A stretch of DNA of 64,000 bases from NCBI RefSeq assembly GCF_022819385.1, contig NZ_CP089290.1, positions 186,001 to 250,000 of the forward strand. The letters are read 5' to 3'. Origin of the DNA: Candidatus Nanosynbacter sp. HMT-352 (lineage in GTDB: Bacteria; Patescibacteriota; Saccharimonadia; Saccharimonadales; Saccharimonadaceae). A program made the position numbers and the translations under genes. Under the pieces are notes generated by a model. It was not told where the DNA came from, did no database searches, and saw only the letters and a list, made by a program, of their open reading frames with translations. Shown piece after piece: positions 44,442 through 52,445 of this stretch (its first letter is position 1; every line of letters starts with the position of its first letter).

Positions 44442-46130
44442 ATGGACATTGAAATCCCACTTGGTAAACGAACAAAAAAATATCGTTTTCTTGAGATGCT
44501 TCCTGGATTATTAAGCTACGGGGCTATTGTTCTTTTGATCGTTTTGTCTATTTTAAGTCCTGTTCTGGCGTCAATTTATTTACTGTCTATAATCCTGGCC
44601 GCGTTTGTGAAGGCCATAGCAATTAGCTATAGGGTAATTAGTGGTTATAGTAATATGGAAAAAGCGTCGAGAGTCGACTGGAATGGTCGATTGTCTGATT
44701 TGGAAGATCCGAAAGAAGCATACTCTAGACTGAGAGATAATCAATCTAAGGAGTTGTTATATCAACAACATGTAGACAATCTAAGATTTATGTCTGCTGC
44801 GGAAGATGGGTACTATCCTAAACCTAGTAATATTTACAACGCTCTTATTATGCCTGCATACAACGAGAGTATAGAAGTGATTGAGCCTGCTCTTAAGTCG
44901 GTTTTAGATACTACATACGACAAGAAGCGTCTAATTGTAGTTTTTGCGTACGAAGAGCGTGGTGGTGTTGATATTGATACAACAGCTAAAATACTGAAAA
45001 AGAAATATGGTAAGTACTTTCATTCTTTCCATATTGTAAAACATCCAAAAGACCTGCCAAATGAAGTGGTTGGTAAGGGTGGAAATATCACGTATGCAGG
45101 CAAGTGGCTGGAGCAATATTTACAACAGGAAGAAATAGCCTTTTCTGATGTTATTGTTACAACGATGGATTGTGATAATAAGCCGCATAAGTATTACTTT
45201 GATTATGTGACATATGAGTATATTACTCATGAAGACAGAAAACATTTATCGTTCCAGCCCATATGCTTGTTTACTAATAATATATGGGATGTTCCCGCGC
45301 CAATGCGAGTAGTGGCAACAGGGAACTCATTTTGGAATATTATCAGCTCCATGCGCCCATATTCTCTGCGTAACTTTGCGTCACATTCGCAACCAATGAA
45401 TGCTCTCGTTGAGATGAACTTTTGGAGTACGCGAACAATTGTTGAAGATGGCCACCAGTACTGGAGAAGCTATTTCTATTTTGATGGTAATTATGAAGTT
45501 GTGCCGATTTTTGTGCCGATTTATCAGGATGCGGTATTGTCTAATGGATATAAAAAGACGCTGAAGGCTCAGTTTGTTCAGTTGCGTCGTTGGAGCTACG
45601 GAGCTTCAGATGTGGCATACGTTGGTAATAACGTATTCAATAAAAATAGAACAGTAAAATTTTGGCCTAGTCTAGCCAGGTTTATAAGGTTGTTAGATGG
45701 ACATGTAACGCAGGCCTGTATTGCCCTAATTGTTGCTTTTGGCGGGTGGGCGCCGCTTGTGCTGAATAGTGAGGCTGCTCGTAGTGTTGCCGCACATCAA
45801 CTGCCGGATACGGTTAGCTTAATACAACAGATAGCTATGGTGGGTATTCTGGTTTCAATTTTCGTATCATTTAAACTTCTGCCTTCGCGCCCAGAAAGAT
45901 ATAAAAAGAGTAGGAATATATTAATGGTCCTGCAATGGGCTTTGATGCCTGTAATTGCTATAGTATACAGTTCAATGGCCTCGTATAATGCCCAGACTCA
46001 TCTTTTGCTTGGTAAATATCTTGATAAGTTTGACGTGACAGAGAAGACTACTGTAGAGATGAATGATCAGAGTCGTGCTCAGAATAAGAAAAAGAGGGGC
46101 GACCGCGACGCTTCTTCCTCTGAGGAGTAA
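44442..46130 (+). CDS. family 2 glycosyltransferase, membrane-bound
   Basis: 562 residues: two N-terminal helices, a GT-A domain (LIMPAYNESIEVIEPALKS at about 130, TMDCDNKPH as the DxD-like metal site, IVEDGHQYW as the catalytic ED, QLRRW as the QxxRW acceptor motif) and three to four C-terminal helices. This plan matches processive or membrane GT2 enzymes that make cell-surface polysaccharide. The donor and product are unknown. The 3' end overlaps nrdR by 83 bp on the other strand. Confidence 0.88.
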   Translation: MDIEIPLGKRTKKYRFLEMLPGLLSYGAIVLLIVLSILSPVLASIYLLSIILAAFVKAIAISYRVISGYSNMEKASRVDWNGRLSDLEDPKEAYSRLRDNQSKELLYQQHVDNLRFMSAAEDGYYPKPSNIYNALIMPAYNESIEVIEPALKSVLDTTYDKKRLIVVFAYEERGGVDIDTTAKILKKKYGKYFHSFHIVKHPKDLPNEVVGKGGNITYAGKWLEQYLQQEEIAFSDVIVTTMDCDNKPHKYYFDYVTYEYITHEDRKHLSFQPICLFTNNIWDVPAPMRVVATGNSFWNIISSMRPYSLRNFASHSQPMNALVEMNFWSTRTIVEDGHQYWRSYFYFDGNYEVVPIFVPIYQDAVLSNGYKKTLKAQFVQLRRWSYGASDVAYVGNNVFNKNRTVKFWPSLARFIRLLDGHVTQACIALIVAFGGWAPLVLNSEAARSVAAHQLPDTVSLIQQIAMVGILVSIFVSFKLLPSRPERYKKSRNILMVLQWALMPVIAIVYSSMASYNAQTHLLLGKYLDKFDVTEKTTVEMNDQSRAQNKKKRGDRDASSSEE

Positions 46131-46533
46131 TAAGATCATGTTGTGCTGCGTATTGCAGTGCGGCTATTTGGTCGAAATTCTGTAATGTTGAGTGGGTTAT
46201 TTCGGCGATGTGTTGCGATGATATCGCGGGTTTGTTGTGTAGATGTATTAATTTATCTTGTATAGTATTGGCCAAGTCATGGCTATATGAGCCTGCTAAT
46301 TTCTCGTTATGATTAAAACTTCGCGCAATACTAAGTATCAACTTTCCTATAGAAAAATTATTTTTCTTGCCATCTTGTGATGTGACAACGAGGGAAATCG
46401 CAGGCTTTTCGTAGGTTGTAAAAGAATAACCGCATTGGTCGCATATATGTCTACGCCAGGTTATTGGGTATTTTTTATTTTGACGAGAATTTGTTACGTG
46501 GGTTTTTTCGTGAAAACATTTTATGCATATCAT
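46048..46533 (-). CDS. nrdR: transcriptional repressor NrdR
   Basis: 161 residues: zinc ribbon MICIKCFHEK...CDQCGYSFTTYEK and an ATP-cone domain (ISLVVTSQDGKKNNFSIGKL). NrdR senses (d)ATP and represses ribonucleotide reductase genes, none of which are in the window. ATG 46533 begins the zinc ribbon; the 24 residues of upstream open frame are hydrophobic and unlike the family, so rejected. A palindrome matching the NrdR box lies just before the ATG. Confidence 0.9.
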   Translation of the reverse strand: MICIKCFHEKTHVTNSRQNKKYPITWRRHICDQCGYSFTTYEKPAISLVVTSQDGKKNNFSIGKLILSIARSFNHNEKLAGSYSHDLANTIQDKLIHLHNKPAISSQHIAEITHSTLQNFDQIAALQYAAQHDLITPQRKKRRGRPSFSYSEHDSDHSSLQ

Positions 46534-46534
46534 A

Positions 46535-46546
46535 TCAATATATTGA
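46535..46546 (-). promoter_or_regulatory. NrdR-box-like palindrome at the nrdR start
   Basis: TCAATATATTGA, a perfect 12-bp palindrome whose core CAATATATTG fits the published NrdR box core CWATATATWG. It lies between a TATAGT -10 box (complement of 46553-46558) and the ATG. Only one box was seen; two are usual. Confidence 0.5.
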
Positions 46547-46584
46547 CATACAACTATAAAAAAATCCAGTGGAAAAGTGCTGTG

Positions 46585-46618
46585 TAAAAATAAAAATCGC
46601 CTCATTGTAGAGGCGATT
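46585..46618 (-). terminator. terminator of the 41-residue gene
   Basis: AATCGCCTC (46595-46603) and GAGGCGATT (46610-46618) form a perfect 9-bp stem; on the minus strand it runs into TTTTTATTTTT. Confidence 0.85.
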
Positions 46619-46637
46619 ACTTTATAAATCTGGTAAC

Positions 46638-46763
46638 TTAATTAAGTATAGATCTTTCTTCGTTGATCTTCTTGTTATATTCGTAGTGAATTTTGGTCTT
46701 GCTCAATAAAGAACAGTGTTGCGGCTTTTTTGTGCCTAAACTAGGTGAGTCATGTTTACTCAT
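46638..46763 (-). CDS. small basic protein, 41 residues
   Basis: The frame starts MSKHDSPSLGTKKPQHCSLL and ends NEERSILN; basic, soluble, no membrane helix. Support comes from signals rather than homology: TTGACT, 17-bp spacer, TAGAAT, then 7 nt to the ATG, and a perfect intrinsic terminator 20 nt after the stop. It stands between nrdR and the left phage attachment site, so it belongs to the chromosome side. I do not recognise it. It could also be the coding part of a regulatory RNA. Confidence 0.6.
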   Translation of the reverse strand: MSKHDSPSLGTKKPQHCSLLSKTKIHYEYNKKINEERSILN

Positions 46764-46770
46764 ACTTTAA

Positions 46771-46799
46771 ATTCTAACATACTTATCAAATAAAGTCAA
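46771..46799 (-). promoter_or_regulatory. promoter of the 41-residue gene
   Basis: Minus strand TTGACT (complement of 46794-46799), 17-bp spacer, TAGAAT (complement of 46771-46776). Confidence 0.75.
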
Positions 46800-46853
46800 G
46801 GTCTATATGGTAAACGTGTAGGTTCGGTTATTTTTTATTGTATTAACTAATTC

Positions 46854-46890
46854 TATTAATAAAAAGCCCCGTCTACTGTCGACGAGGCTT
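46854..46890 (-). terminator. original terminator of tRNA-Val
   Basis: AAGCCCCGTC (46864-46873) and GACGAGGCTT (46881-46890), one mismatch, running into TTTTTATT on the minus strand. It lies 10 nt beyond the displaced tRNA 3' half, where the terminator of the uninterrupted tRNA gene would be. Confidence 0.75.
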
Positions 46891-46899
46891 ATATGTCGC

Positions 46900-46949
46900 A
46901 TCTGGTGGGCAATAGAGGATTCGAACCTCTCACCTCTTCAACGTCAATG
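46900..46949 (-). repeat. attL: displaced 3' half of tRNA-Val
   Basis: 50 bp identical to 53024-53073, from the anticodon loop to two bases past CCA. It lacks the 5' half, so it is not a functional tRNA. Confidence 0.93.
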
Positions 46950-46992
46950 GAATACTCTGTAAAAGTTACTAACTACATATATAATAACACAT

Positions 46993-47859
46993 TTAAGCCA
47001 TAACTGAATCATAAATATGTTGTAATTTTGTATTCGTATAGTGTGTATAAATACGCGTCGTATCTAAGCTCTGATGGCCCAGTAAATCCGAAATATAGCA
47101 TAATTCAATACCTTTATCTAAAAGCATTGTAGCAAACGAATGGCGAATGGTGTGGGGAGTCACATTAATAAAGTCTGAATTATCGCAAATAGATTCAAAT
47201 ATACGACGAACACCGCCAGTAGTAAGACGAGATCGAGCGCCTTGATGAGAAATAAAAAGGGCAGAGTTGTCGTCAGTGCGACAAGCTAAATAATTATTTA
47301 TAGCGTCTTCAGTAGCTTCATCAATAAAAACGACACGAGGATTCTTACTCTTTCCAATAACCGTAAATTTACGATGACGAATACTGTTGCGATTCAAGGA
47401 TACTAATTCAGAAACACGAATACCCGATGCGGCCAACAAACGCAATATTGCAATGTTGCGCAATCGATTCATAGATCCATATCCTCTACATTGACGAGAG
47501 GCAACAGAAATAAAATCCTCAATCTCCTCTGGTAATAAGTATTGAATAACATACTTCTCACGCTTAGGAACAACTAACTCTTCATAATCCATAACATTGA
47601 ATCCTCTCCTTGCAGTCATCTTTAAAACCATACGAATGCAAGAGATAGCATTACGAACGGTATTAGATCTCCATCGAGATGAAACAAAGTTGTGCCAATC
47701 TCTAAAATCCGAAAAAGATAAACTTTCAATGTCTACATCTCCAAAAAATGAAATCAAGGACTTACTGATATTTAAATAGCTAGATTCAGTATTAATAGAC
47801 TTACCAGCTCTTAATACATAATCGCAAATATAAAGCTTAAAAGCTTCAGATATCTTCAT
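46993..47859 (-). CDS. int: phage tyrosine integrase
   Basis: 288 residues of the Xer/phage integrase family: SAM-like N-domain, catalytic Arg in [11 protein letters not shown], Lys in VIGKSKNPR, HxxR in [10 protein letters not shown], His in LLGHQSL, Tyr in TRIYTHYT. It adjoins attL and would insert the circular phage into tRNA-Val. It has the same core plan as the chromosomal Xer at 40764, suggesting capture from a Xer-like source. The ATG at 47859 ([10 protein letters not shown]) is chosen; GGAGG lies rather far upstream, and a TTG at 47883 is an alternative start. Confidence 0.92.
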   Translation of the reverse strand: MKISEAFKLYICDYVLRAGKSINTESSYLNISKSLISFFGDVDIESLSFSDFRDWHNFVSSRWRSNTVRNAISCIRMVLKMTARRGFNVMDYEELVVPKREKYVIQYLLPEEIEDFISVASRQCRGYGSMNRLRNIAILRLLAASGIRVSELVSLNRNSIRHRKFTVIGKSKNPRVVFIDEATEDAINNYLACRTDDNSALFISHQGARSRLTTGGVRRIFESICDNSDFINVTPHTIRHSFATMLLDKGIELCYISDLLGHQSLDTTRIYTHYTNTKLQHIYDSVMA

Positions 47860-47933
47860 AAAAAAACACTTTCTACCCTCCAATTTATGTTATATAATGC
47901 ACCTATAGATAAAACTAAATAAAAAGGAAAAAA

Positions 47934-48095
47934 ATGGATCTAACACAATTACCGCTAGAAACTATAATAGTAATATTTATTGTATTCTTATGTATGATAA
48001 TTATGATGATAGCTTCATTCTGTACAGTAGGAATCTACAATAAAACTATAGAGATAAAGAAAATTATAGAAGACTATCTAAAAACAAAAAATTAA
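47934..48095 (+). CDS. small one-helix membrane protein on the opposite strand
   Basis: 53 residues starting MDLTQLPLETIIVIFIVFLC: a single membrane helix (about 10-35) and a charged C-terminus (EIKKIIEDYLKTKN). TATAAT at 47893-47898 and AAGGAAAA before the ATG support expression. It is the only gene of the element on the plus strand, divergent from the integrase and overlapping the end of rep by 4 nt. Roles such as superinfection exclusion are guesses. Confidence 0.65.
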   Translation: MDLTQLPLETIIVIFIVFLCMIIMMIASFCTVGIYNKTIEIKKIIEDYLKTKN

Positions 48096-48952
48096 GGCGG
48101 AAGAGGGCGAGTCTGTTTGAATATTGTAGGTAATGATGCTTGACGAAGTCTGACGCTAACAGGAATAACAGATGACGAAGTAGGTACATCTCTATCGATC
48201 AATAGATCATAAATAGAATCAATAGCTGAATCACGTTTAAACTGATAAACAGATATATCATACTTATCAGAAGAAAAAACTAAATTATCATCAAAAATAT
48301 ACGAATCCAACCCTAATTCAGATAATGATTCATAACGCTTTACGGGCTTGTATAGATTCTTAGAGGCCCAGTAGCGACGTTTATTGAATCGATTGATCAT
48401 ATCCTTAGTAATATACTTAGTAAGATACGCTGCAGCCTTAGTTTGATCATCATCAAGCTTCTGAGCGTTAGTAAAACCAGCAGTAAAACCTGTAAGGTTA
48501 TAGACGCGTTTACCATTCTGAAAAACATTAGTAGACTTCAATTCGGCATTATAATCACGAATCAAAGCGTGAAAGTGGATAGCACCGTCTTTATGGAATT
48601 CGGGAACAATCACGTATGCAAAATTAGGAGAGTGCTTCTTCTGACGATTGAGCCAGTACTTCATAATATTCGATGTAGACTCTATAGAATATCTATCAAC
48701 CTTCTTAGGATTGAAAGTAAAAGTAACAAAATAGGAAAAATTATTAGATAAAGCATAATCGAAAATAGTAGTACGAGTACGACGAAGTGACTCTTCAATA
48801 GCTTTATCTGATGGCTTCTCCGAATTTCTGTTAGGCTTATGACCCAATCTGGGTCGTGGAATAACTAAGGGATTGTTAAAAATAGTGACTTTATACATAT
48901 TATTAGGGTATTCCTTTGTAATGTGTTCAATTACAGTTAAAGATTGATTCAT
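48092..48952 (-). CDS. rep: HUH-family rolling-circle replication initiator
   Basis: 286 residues with the three HUH endonuclease motifs in order: motif 1 YFVTFTFNP, motif 2 GAIHFHALI (His-hydrophobic-His), motif 3 AYLTKYITKD with the catalytic Tyr and Lys. It would nick the replicative form and start rolling-circle synthesis, as gene II protein does in Ff phages though from a different Rep lineage. ATG 48952 follows GGGGGT; upstream frame to 49027 is rejected. Start lies next to the hairpin-rich intergenic region. Confidence 0.9.
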   Translation of the reverse strand: MNQSLTVIEHITKEYPNNMYKVTIFNNPLVIPRPRLGHKPNRNSEKPSDKAIEESLRRTRTTIFDYALSNNFSYFVTFTFNPKKVDRYSIESTSNIMKYWLNRQKKHSPNFAYVIVPEFHKDGAIHFHALIRDYNAELKSTNVFQNGKRVYNLTGFTAGFTNAQKLDDDQTKAAAYLTKYITKDMINRFNKRRYWASKNLYKPVKRYESLSELGLDSYIFDDNLVFSSDKYDISVYQFKRDSAIDSIYDLLIDRDVPTSSSVIPVSVRLRQASLPTIFKQTRPLPP

Positions 48953-49106
48953 TAAACATACCCCCAATATGTTATTTTTTACGTGTTGTTTACTTCTATA
49001 AACGCTTGTTAAGTGTTGGGTTATCAAGTAGCCCTACGGGCGAGAACCTATAGACACCGCCCGGACGCGAAAAGCGTAACTTTTCGCGCCGATCAGAGAG
49101 TCGCTT
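48953..49106. other. GC-rich hairpin region, candidate phage origin/packaging signal
   Basis: 154 bp without a gene between rep and zot. It holds a perfect 9-bp hairpin CGCGAAAAG (49066-49074) / CTTTTCGCG (49080-49088) with loop CGTAA, and GCCC-TAC-GGGC at about 49031-49041, in a local GC-rich patch (49030-49100) inside an AT-rich element. Filamentous phages keep origins and the packaging signal in such an intergenic region. Confidence 0.6.
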
Positions 49107-49961
49107 CTACCTGAAAAACACCCCCTTTCTCCTTCTAAGGGGAACGGCAAGTTTCTTTATCGTGACAGTAGGTTGTGAGGCAAGGTAGACGCCGTCAGCC
49201 TGAGAGCCAGTAAATACGACCTGATTAGTGTCGTATGAATCGCGCAACGCTTGCGACTGGAAGAAGAATCCCATTTTGAGAGGACGCGATCCGTCAACAC
49301 GCTTGCCATTATTGTCAAACTCCAGCTTCTTAGCGATAAACGCCCAGTAAATTGTAAAAATAGGACCAGCAGACAAGCCGAATGGAAGAGCGAAAGACTT
49401 GCATTTGAAGGCAATATCAGAACGACGACGTACAGCTTTTACTAGCTGATCGTAATCTTGAGAAGTGACGAGGTGGATCCGTTTCTGTTTACGATTCTGA
49501 GCGGCCTGATGAATGACCCAGGGCGGAACGTTTCGAGAATCCTGATTAGAAAAATAATTTTGATATTCATCAGTAATAACTATCACACCATATTTACCGT
49601 TACGGACGCATTGATTGACAAGTGCATATTCTTCTAAAGAAGAATAATAGATATAGCTAGAAACAGTATCGATCTCACGAGAGAGGATAGACTTTAATTT
49701 ATCTAAAGATCCATCAAACTTAAGCGCGGTACGATCTTTTAATATGATGTTAGAAACAACAATAGCTTTCGGATAGCGTTTTGCGATCTTCTTATAAAAA
49801 TGAATTAGAGTTATGGTCTTACCATCACCTTGTTCACCGAAAAAGGTCTGAATACCTGAGGGACGAAAGTAATCTGGATCCTTAAGATTGCGTCTATTTT
49901 CTCTAATAGCTTCTTTATCGAAAGATAAAGACTTAGAAACAAATGGTAAAATATTAGGCAT
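49107..49961 (-). CDS. zot: Zot/pI-type phage assembly ATPase
   Basis: 284 residues: Walker A FGEQGDGKTITLIHF (about 41-55), Walker B GVIVITDEYQNYF (about 125-137), the Zot-family pattern VTSQDYDQLVKAVRRRSDI. The C-terminal part has a weakly hydrophobic stretch (GPIFTIYWAFIA). pI drives extrusion of the filament through the membrane and is the marker gene of inoviruses. Its start overlaps the stop of the pVI-like gene by one base. Confidence 0.9.
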   Translation of the reverse strand: MPNILPFVSKSLSFDKEAIRENRRNLKDPDYFRPSGIQTFFGEQGDGKTITLIHFYKKIAKRYPKAIVVSNIILKDRTALKFDGSLDKLKSILSREIDTVSSYIYYSSLEEYALVNQCVRNGKYGVIVITDEYQNYFSNQDSRNVPPWVIHQAAQNRKQKRIHLVTSQDYDQLVKAVRRRSDIAFKCKSFALPFGLSAGPIFTIYWAFIAKKLEFDNNGKRVDGSRPLKMGFFFQSQALRDSYDTNQVVFTGSQADGVYLASQPTVTIKKLAVPLRRRKGVFFR

Positions 49962-50224
49962 TAATGACCCCTCACTTTGTTATAGAACCAAAGAACAGGA
50001 CGTATTGCTATAAACACAGTAATACTAGTAACGATCATAACGAGCATTGTAGCGAAGAACGTATCACCTATATAATTTCTCAGAACGACTATAGGAAAAG
50101 CAAAATAAGGAACAACATTATTAATAGCATTAAGAAAGACTAATGGAGCAGCGGGAATCAATATAAGAGATAAAATAAATTTAATTATAACGACTATAAA
50201 CGATAAAATAAACATCACTATCAT
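49961..50224 (-). CDS. pVI-like minor coat protein
   Basis: 87 residues, almost wholly hydrophobic, with three membrane segments (about 1-22, 24-40, 55-78). Position between the adsorption protein and the pI ATPase is exactly that of gene VI in Ff phages; similarity is by size, topology and place only. Confidence 0.75.
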   Translation of the reverse strand: MIVMFILSFIVVIIKFILSLILIPAAPLVFLNAINNVVPYFAFPIVVLRNYIGDTFFATMLVMIVTSITVFIAIRPVLWFYNKVRGH

Positions 50225-50227
50225 AAA

Positions 50228-51880
50228 CTAATCCTTTCTCCTTTCTTCCCAATCACCGTGCTCTCCAGTGCGCTCATCAAGCCAACGAACAAAATGAGTC
50301 TCGTGATCTTCTTCTTCATAATCCTCAACATAAATACCAAAGAAACGATTGGCCAACCTGTAGCAAGTCCACAAGAAACCAATAGCTATACCACCCTGAA
50401 GAAATATCTGCATAAATGACCAAACAGCAGGTAATTGATATCGCCACCTACACATCTCAAGGTTAGCAGTAGAGCCAAAAACAGTAAGCGAAACAGCACA
50501 AGTACTATTATTAGAGTTCATAGCTTCAACTGTAGTAAACACGCCTTTTATAAACGTAAACGGCAAGGCTAAGAAACCTAATCGATCAATAATAGTATTC
50601 AATAAATCATTCCATAGAGATCGAAGATCTTCAATTTTTGGAAAAATTATACTAAAAATAAAATCTGTAAAAAACCAAACAAAAGAATTACGAATAGCAC
50701 AAGCGATAGATCCGAAAGAAGGTATTTTTAATCCATTAAAATTATAGTCATACTGAGAACAGTCTTCATATTTCGGCTTCTCTCGCTTCTCCTCACAAAA
50801 ACCCTCAAGACAGACAGAATCGACAGTAGAGCTAGAATGCTTCTGACCGTCAACATTAATATACATATAACGTTCTTTATATTTTATATATTCAGTATCT
50901 TTAGGAAAACCATTTATACAATAATCAGGAGTTGAAGAACTCTCGCCATAAGAATAGCAAGCCCTAGCGGAATAGCGTGCAACTACAGTATATTCATCGT
51001 AATTAGGTAAATCGACAGAAAAAGTACCACCAGCGTCGATAGTCTGTTGATGCACAACATCGCCACCACGGCGCTTCTGAATAGTAAAAACTAATTGATA
51101 AGTATTATCGACTAGACGCCAGCCATCTTTCGTATAGTCAGAAAAAGCATCAAGAGTTATTCGATCACGATCCTTTAAATGTTTTATTGAGATTTTCTTA
51201 TCAATAACATCATATTCAAAATCAGGTAAAATCTCATCTTGAAGAGACTTAGGAATCTTAATATTACGATCCTTAAGAATAGAGCTTAGTTCATAATCAG
51301 GAGTAGACAAGAAAGTTTCAATAAAACCTGGTGGTTCTGAATAAGAAGTAGAAAGGACCAAAGGAGTATCATCTTGTACCAAAGAAGAAGAACAAGTAAC
51401 CTTAAAAGAATTAGAAGAAGACATAATCAAGTCAATACGTTTAAAACCAGACTCAGAAAAATGATATCCGTAATATTCATCATAACGAAGAATCTGTTTC
51501 GGAGCTTTGGATTCGGTCCAATAAAGACGAACATAACTCTTATCACGACCATTACCACCATAATAATAATTAAGAACAATCCAGTCACCATTACCGTAAA
51601 CAGCTTTCTTATATGACTTTTCAGCATCAGCTCGAGAAATAAATCGACCACAAGAAGAAGTCCACTCGACATCTCTTCTAGTGAAGAAATATGAATAAAA
51701 AAGAGTACTTACATCAACAGAAGACTTGTCGTACTGTAATAATAGTTTCTTAGTAGTATGAAAATCGGGAATCTGAGGAGTAGAGCCCTGAGCAAAAACT
51801 GAATTAAAGGGAGATAAAACAGAATAGCCCAAAATTAAAAGAGAAGATAAAGCATAAAATACTCTCTTATTTATTTTCAT
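50228..51880 (-). CDS. pIII-like adsorption protein
   Basis: 550 residues: signal peptide (MKINKRVFYALSSLLILGYS..VFAQG, cleavage about residue 32), a large secreted region with many Tyr/Ser and several Cys (FISRADAEKSYKKAVYGNGDW; CYSYGESSSTPDYC), and hydrophobic C-terminal segments (IRNSFVWFFTDFIFSIIF, AVWSFMQIFLQGGIAIGFLW) followed by an acidic tail. This is the plan of filamentous phage tip proteins that bind the host receptor and anchor in the membrane before release. ATG 51880 is chosen; TTG 51886 is possible. The receptor is unknown; the host pilus is a candidate. Confidence 0.8.
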   Translation of the reverse strand: MKINKRVFYALSSLLILGYSVLSPFNSVFAQGSTPQIPDFHTTKKLLLQYDKSSVDVSTLFYSYFFTRRDVEWTSSCGRFISRADAEKSYKKAVYGNGDWIVLNYYYGGNGRDKSYVRLYWTESKAPKQILRYDEYYGYHFSESGFKRIDLIMSSSNSFKVTCSSSLVQDDTPLVLSTSYSEPPGFIETFLSTPDYELSSILKDRNIKIPKSLQDEILPDFEYDVIDKKISIKHLKDRDRITLDAFSDYTKDGWRLVDNTYQLVFTIQKRRGGDVVHQQTIDAGGTFSVDLPNYDEYTVVARYSARACYSYGESSSTPDYCINGFPKDTEYIKYKERYMYINVDGQKHSSSTVDSVCLEGFCEEKREKPKYEDCSQYDYNFNGLKIPSFGSIACAIRNSFVWFFTDFIFSIIFPKIEDLRSLWNDLLNTIIDRLGFLALPFTFIKGVFTTVEAMNSNNSTCAVSLTVFGSTANLEMCRWRYQLPAVWSFMQIFLQGGIAIGFLWTCYRLANRFFGIYVEDYEEEDHETHFVRWLDERTGEHGDWEERRKD

Positions 51881-51986
51881 CTTCAAGCTTCTTTCTTAAA
51901 TAGGTCTGATATTCTTTTTCTTCATCGATCGAGAAAACAACTATAACTAATAAAAAAATGGAGAATAAAGCGAACAACATCATCAT
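51867..51986 (-). CDS. phage small one-helix protein (39 residues)
   Basis: Starts MMMLFALFSIFLLVIVVFSI: an N-terminal membrane helix and a charged helix (DEEKEYQTYLRKKLEDENK). The ATGA overlap with the previous stop and a 14-nt overlap with the adsorption gene tie it into the operon. Candidate pVII/pIX-type end protein. Confidence 0.65.
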   Translation of the reverse strand: MMMLFALFSIFLLVIVVFSIDEEKEYQTYLRKKLEDENK

Positions 51987-52099
51987 TTTTTATTATTCCT
52001 ATTCTTAAACAAATCAGTGTAAAGAAAATAAACGCAGAATCCCAATGCAAAAAGAGTAATAGCGTTATAAATTAAACTGACAATATCACTAGAATTCAT
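51983..52099 (-). CDS. phage small one-helix protein (38 residues)
   Basis: Starts MNSSDIVSLIYNAITLFALG, one membrane helix and a basic end (FKNRNNKK). Overlaps its neighbours at both ends. Size and place suggest a minor coat protein of the pVII/pIX kind. Confidence 0.65.
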   Translation of the reverse strand: MNSSDIVSLIYNAITLFALGFCVYFLYTDLFKNRNNKK

Positions 52100-52224
52100 T
52101 ATTTATCACCTCCAGAATAACTAATCCGTCTTATTAGATACCAACAAATAACAGCAGAAAACAGAATGACAAAGAACCTTACAAGAAATCTATCTAAAAT
52201 TGTTTGTAACTCCATTGATGACAT
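52099..52224 (-). CDS. phage small one-helix protein (41 residues)
   Basis: Starts MSSMELQTILDRFLVRFFVI, one membrane helix and a basic turn (WYLIRRISYSGGDK). GGAG precedes the ATG by 9 nt. Candidate minor coat protein. Confidence 0.65.
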   Translation of the reverse strand: MSSMELQTILDRFLVRFFVILFSAVICWYLIRRISYSGGDK

Positions 52225-52235
52225 AAAAAGAACTC

Positions 52236-52385
52236 CTATCTAGAATTAGTAACTGAATAAAGAGACTTAAAAATAATATCCAAAACTATCTTTACTCCAG
52301 CACCGACAGCAACGATCGCCAAAAGAGAAGAGAAATTAGCAGATAGAGTCTGAGTTATTAATTGTACAATCTCTATAGTCTTCAT
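52236..52385 (-). CDS. coat-like one-helix protein (49 residues)
   Basis: Starts MKTIEIVQLITQTLSANFSS, then a Gly/Ala/Val helix (LLAIVAVGAGVKIVLDIIF) and a basic Ser-rich end. Resembles the major coat candidate in length and layout, so it may be a second coat protein. It follows the hairpin at 52404-52439. Confidence 0.68.
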   Translation of the reverse strand: MKTIEIVQLITQTLSANFSSLLAIVAVGAGVKIVLDIIFKSLYSVTNSR

Positions 52386-52403
52386 AATTTAATTAAGCAA
52401 GGT

Positions 52404-52439
52404 GCGGGATATACGTGTGGTGGGAGTCGTACATCCCGC
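52404..52439 (-). terminator. stable hairpin after the coat gene
   Basis: GCGGGATATACG (52404-52415) against CGTACATCCCGC (52428-52439), 11 of 12 positions paired, no T-run. It could act as an attenuator or RNA stabiliser giving high coat protein expression, as the terminator after gene VIII does in Ff phages. Confidence 0.55.
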
Positions 52440-52445
52440 GAACTA

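Noticed and set aside
46900..46960. A tRNA-Val-like sequence with complete T arm and CCA
   Set aside because: It lacks the 5' half and is the displaced attachment-site copy; counted as attL, not as a tRNA gene.
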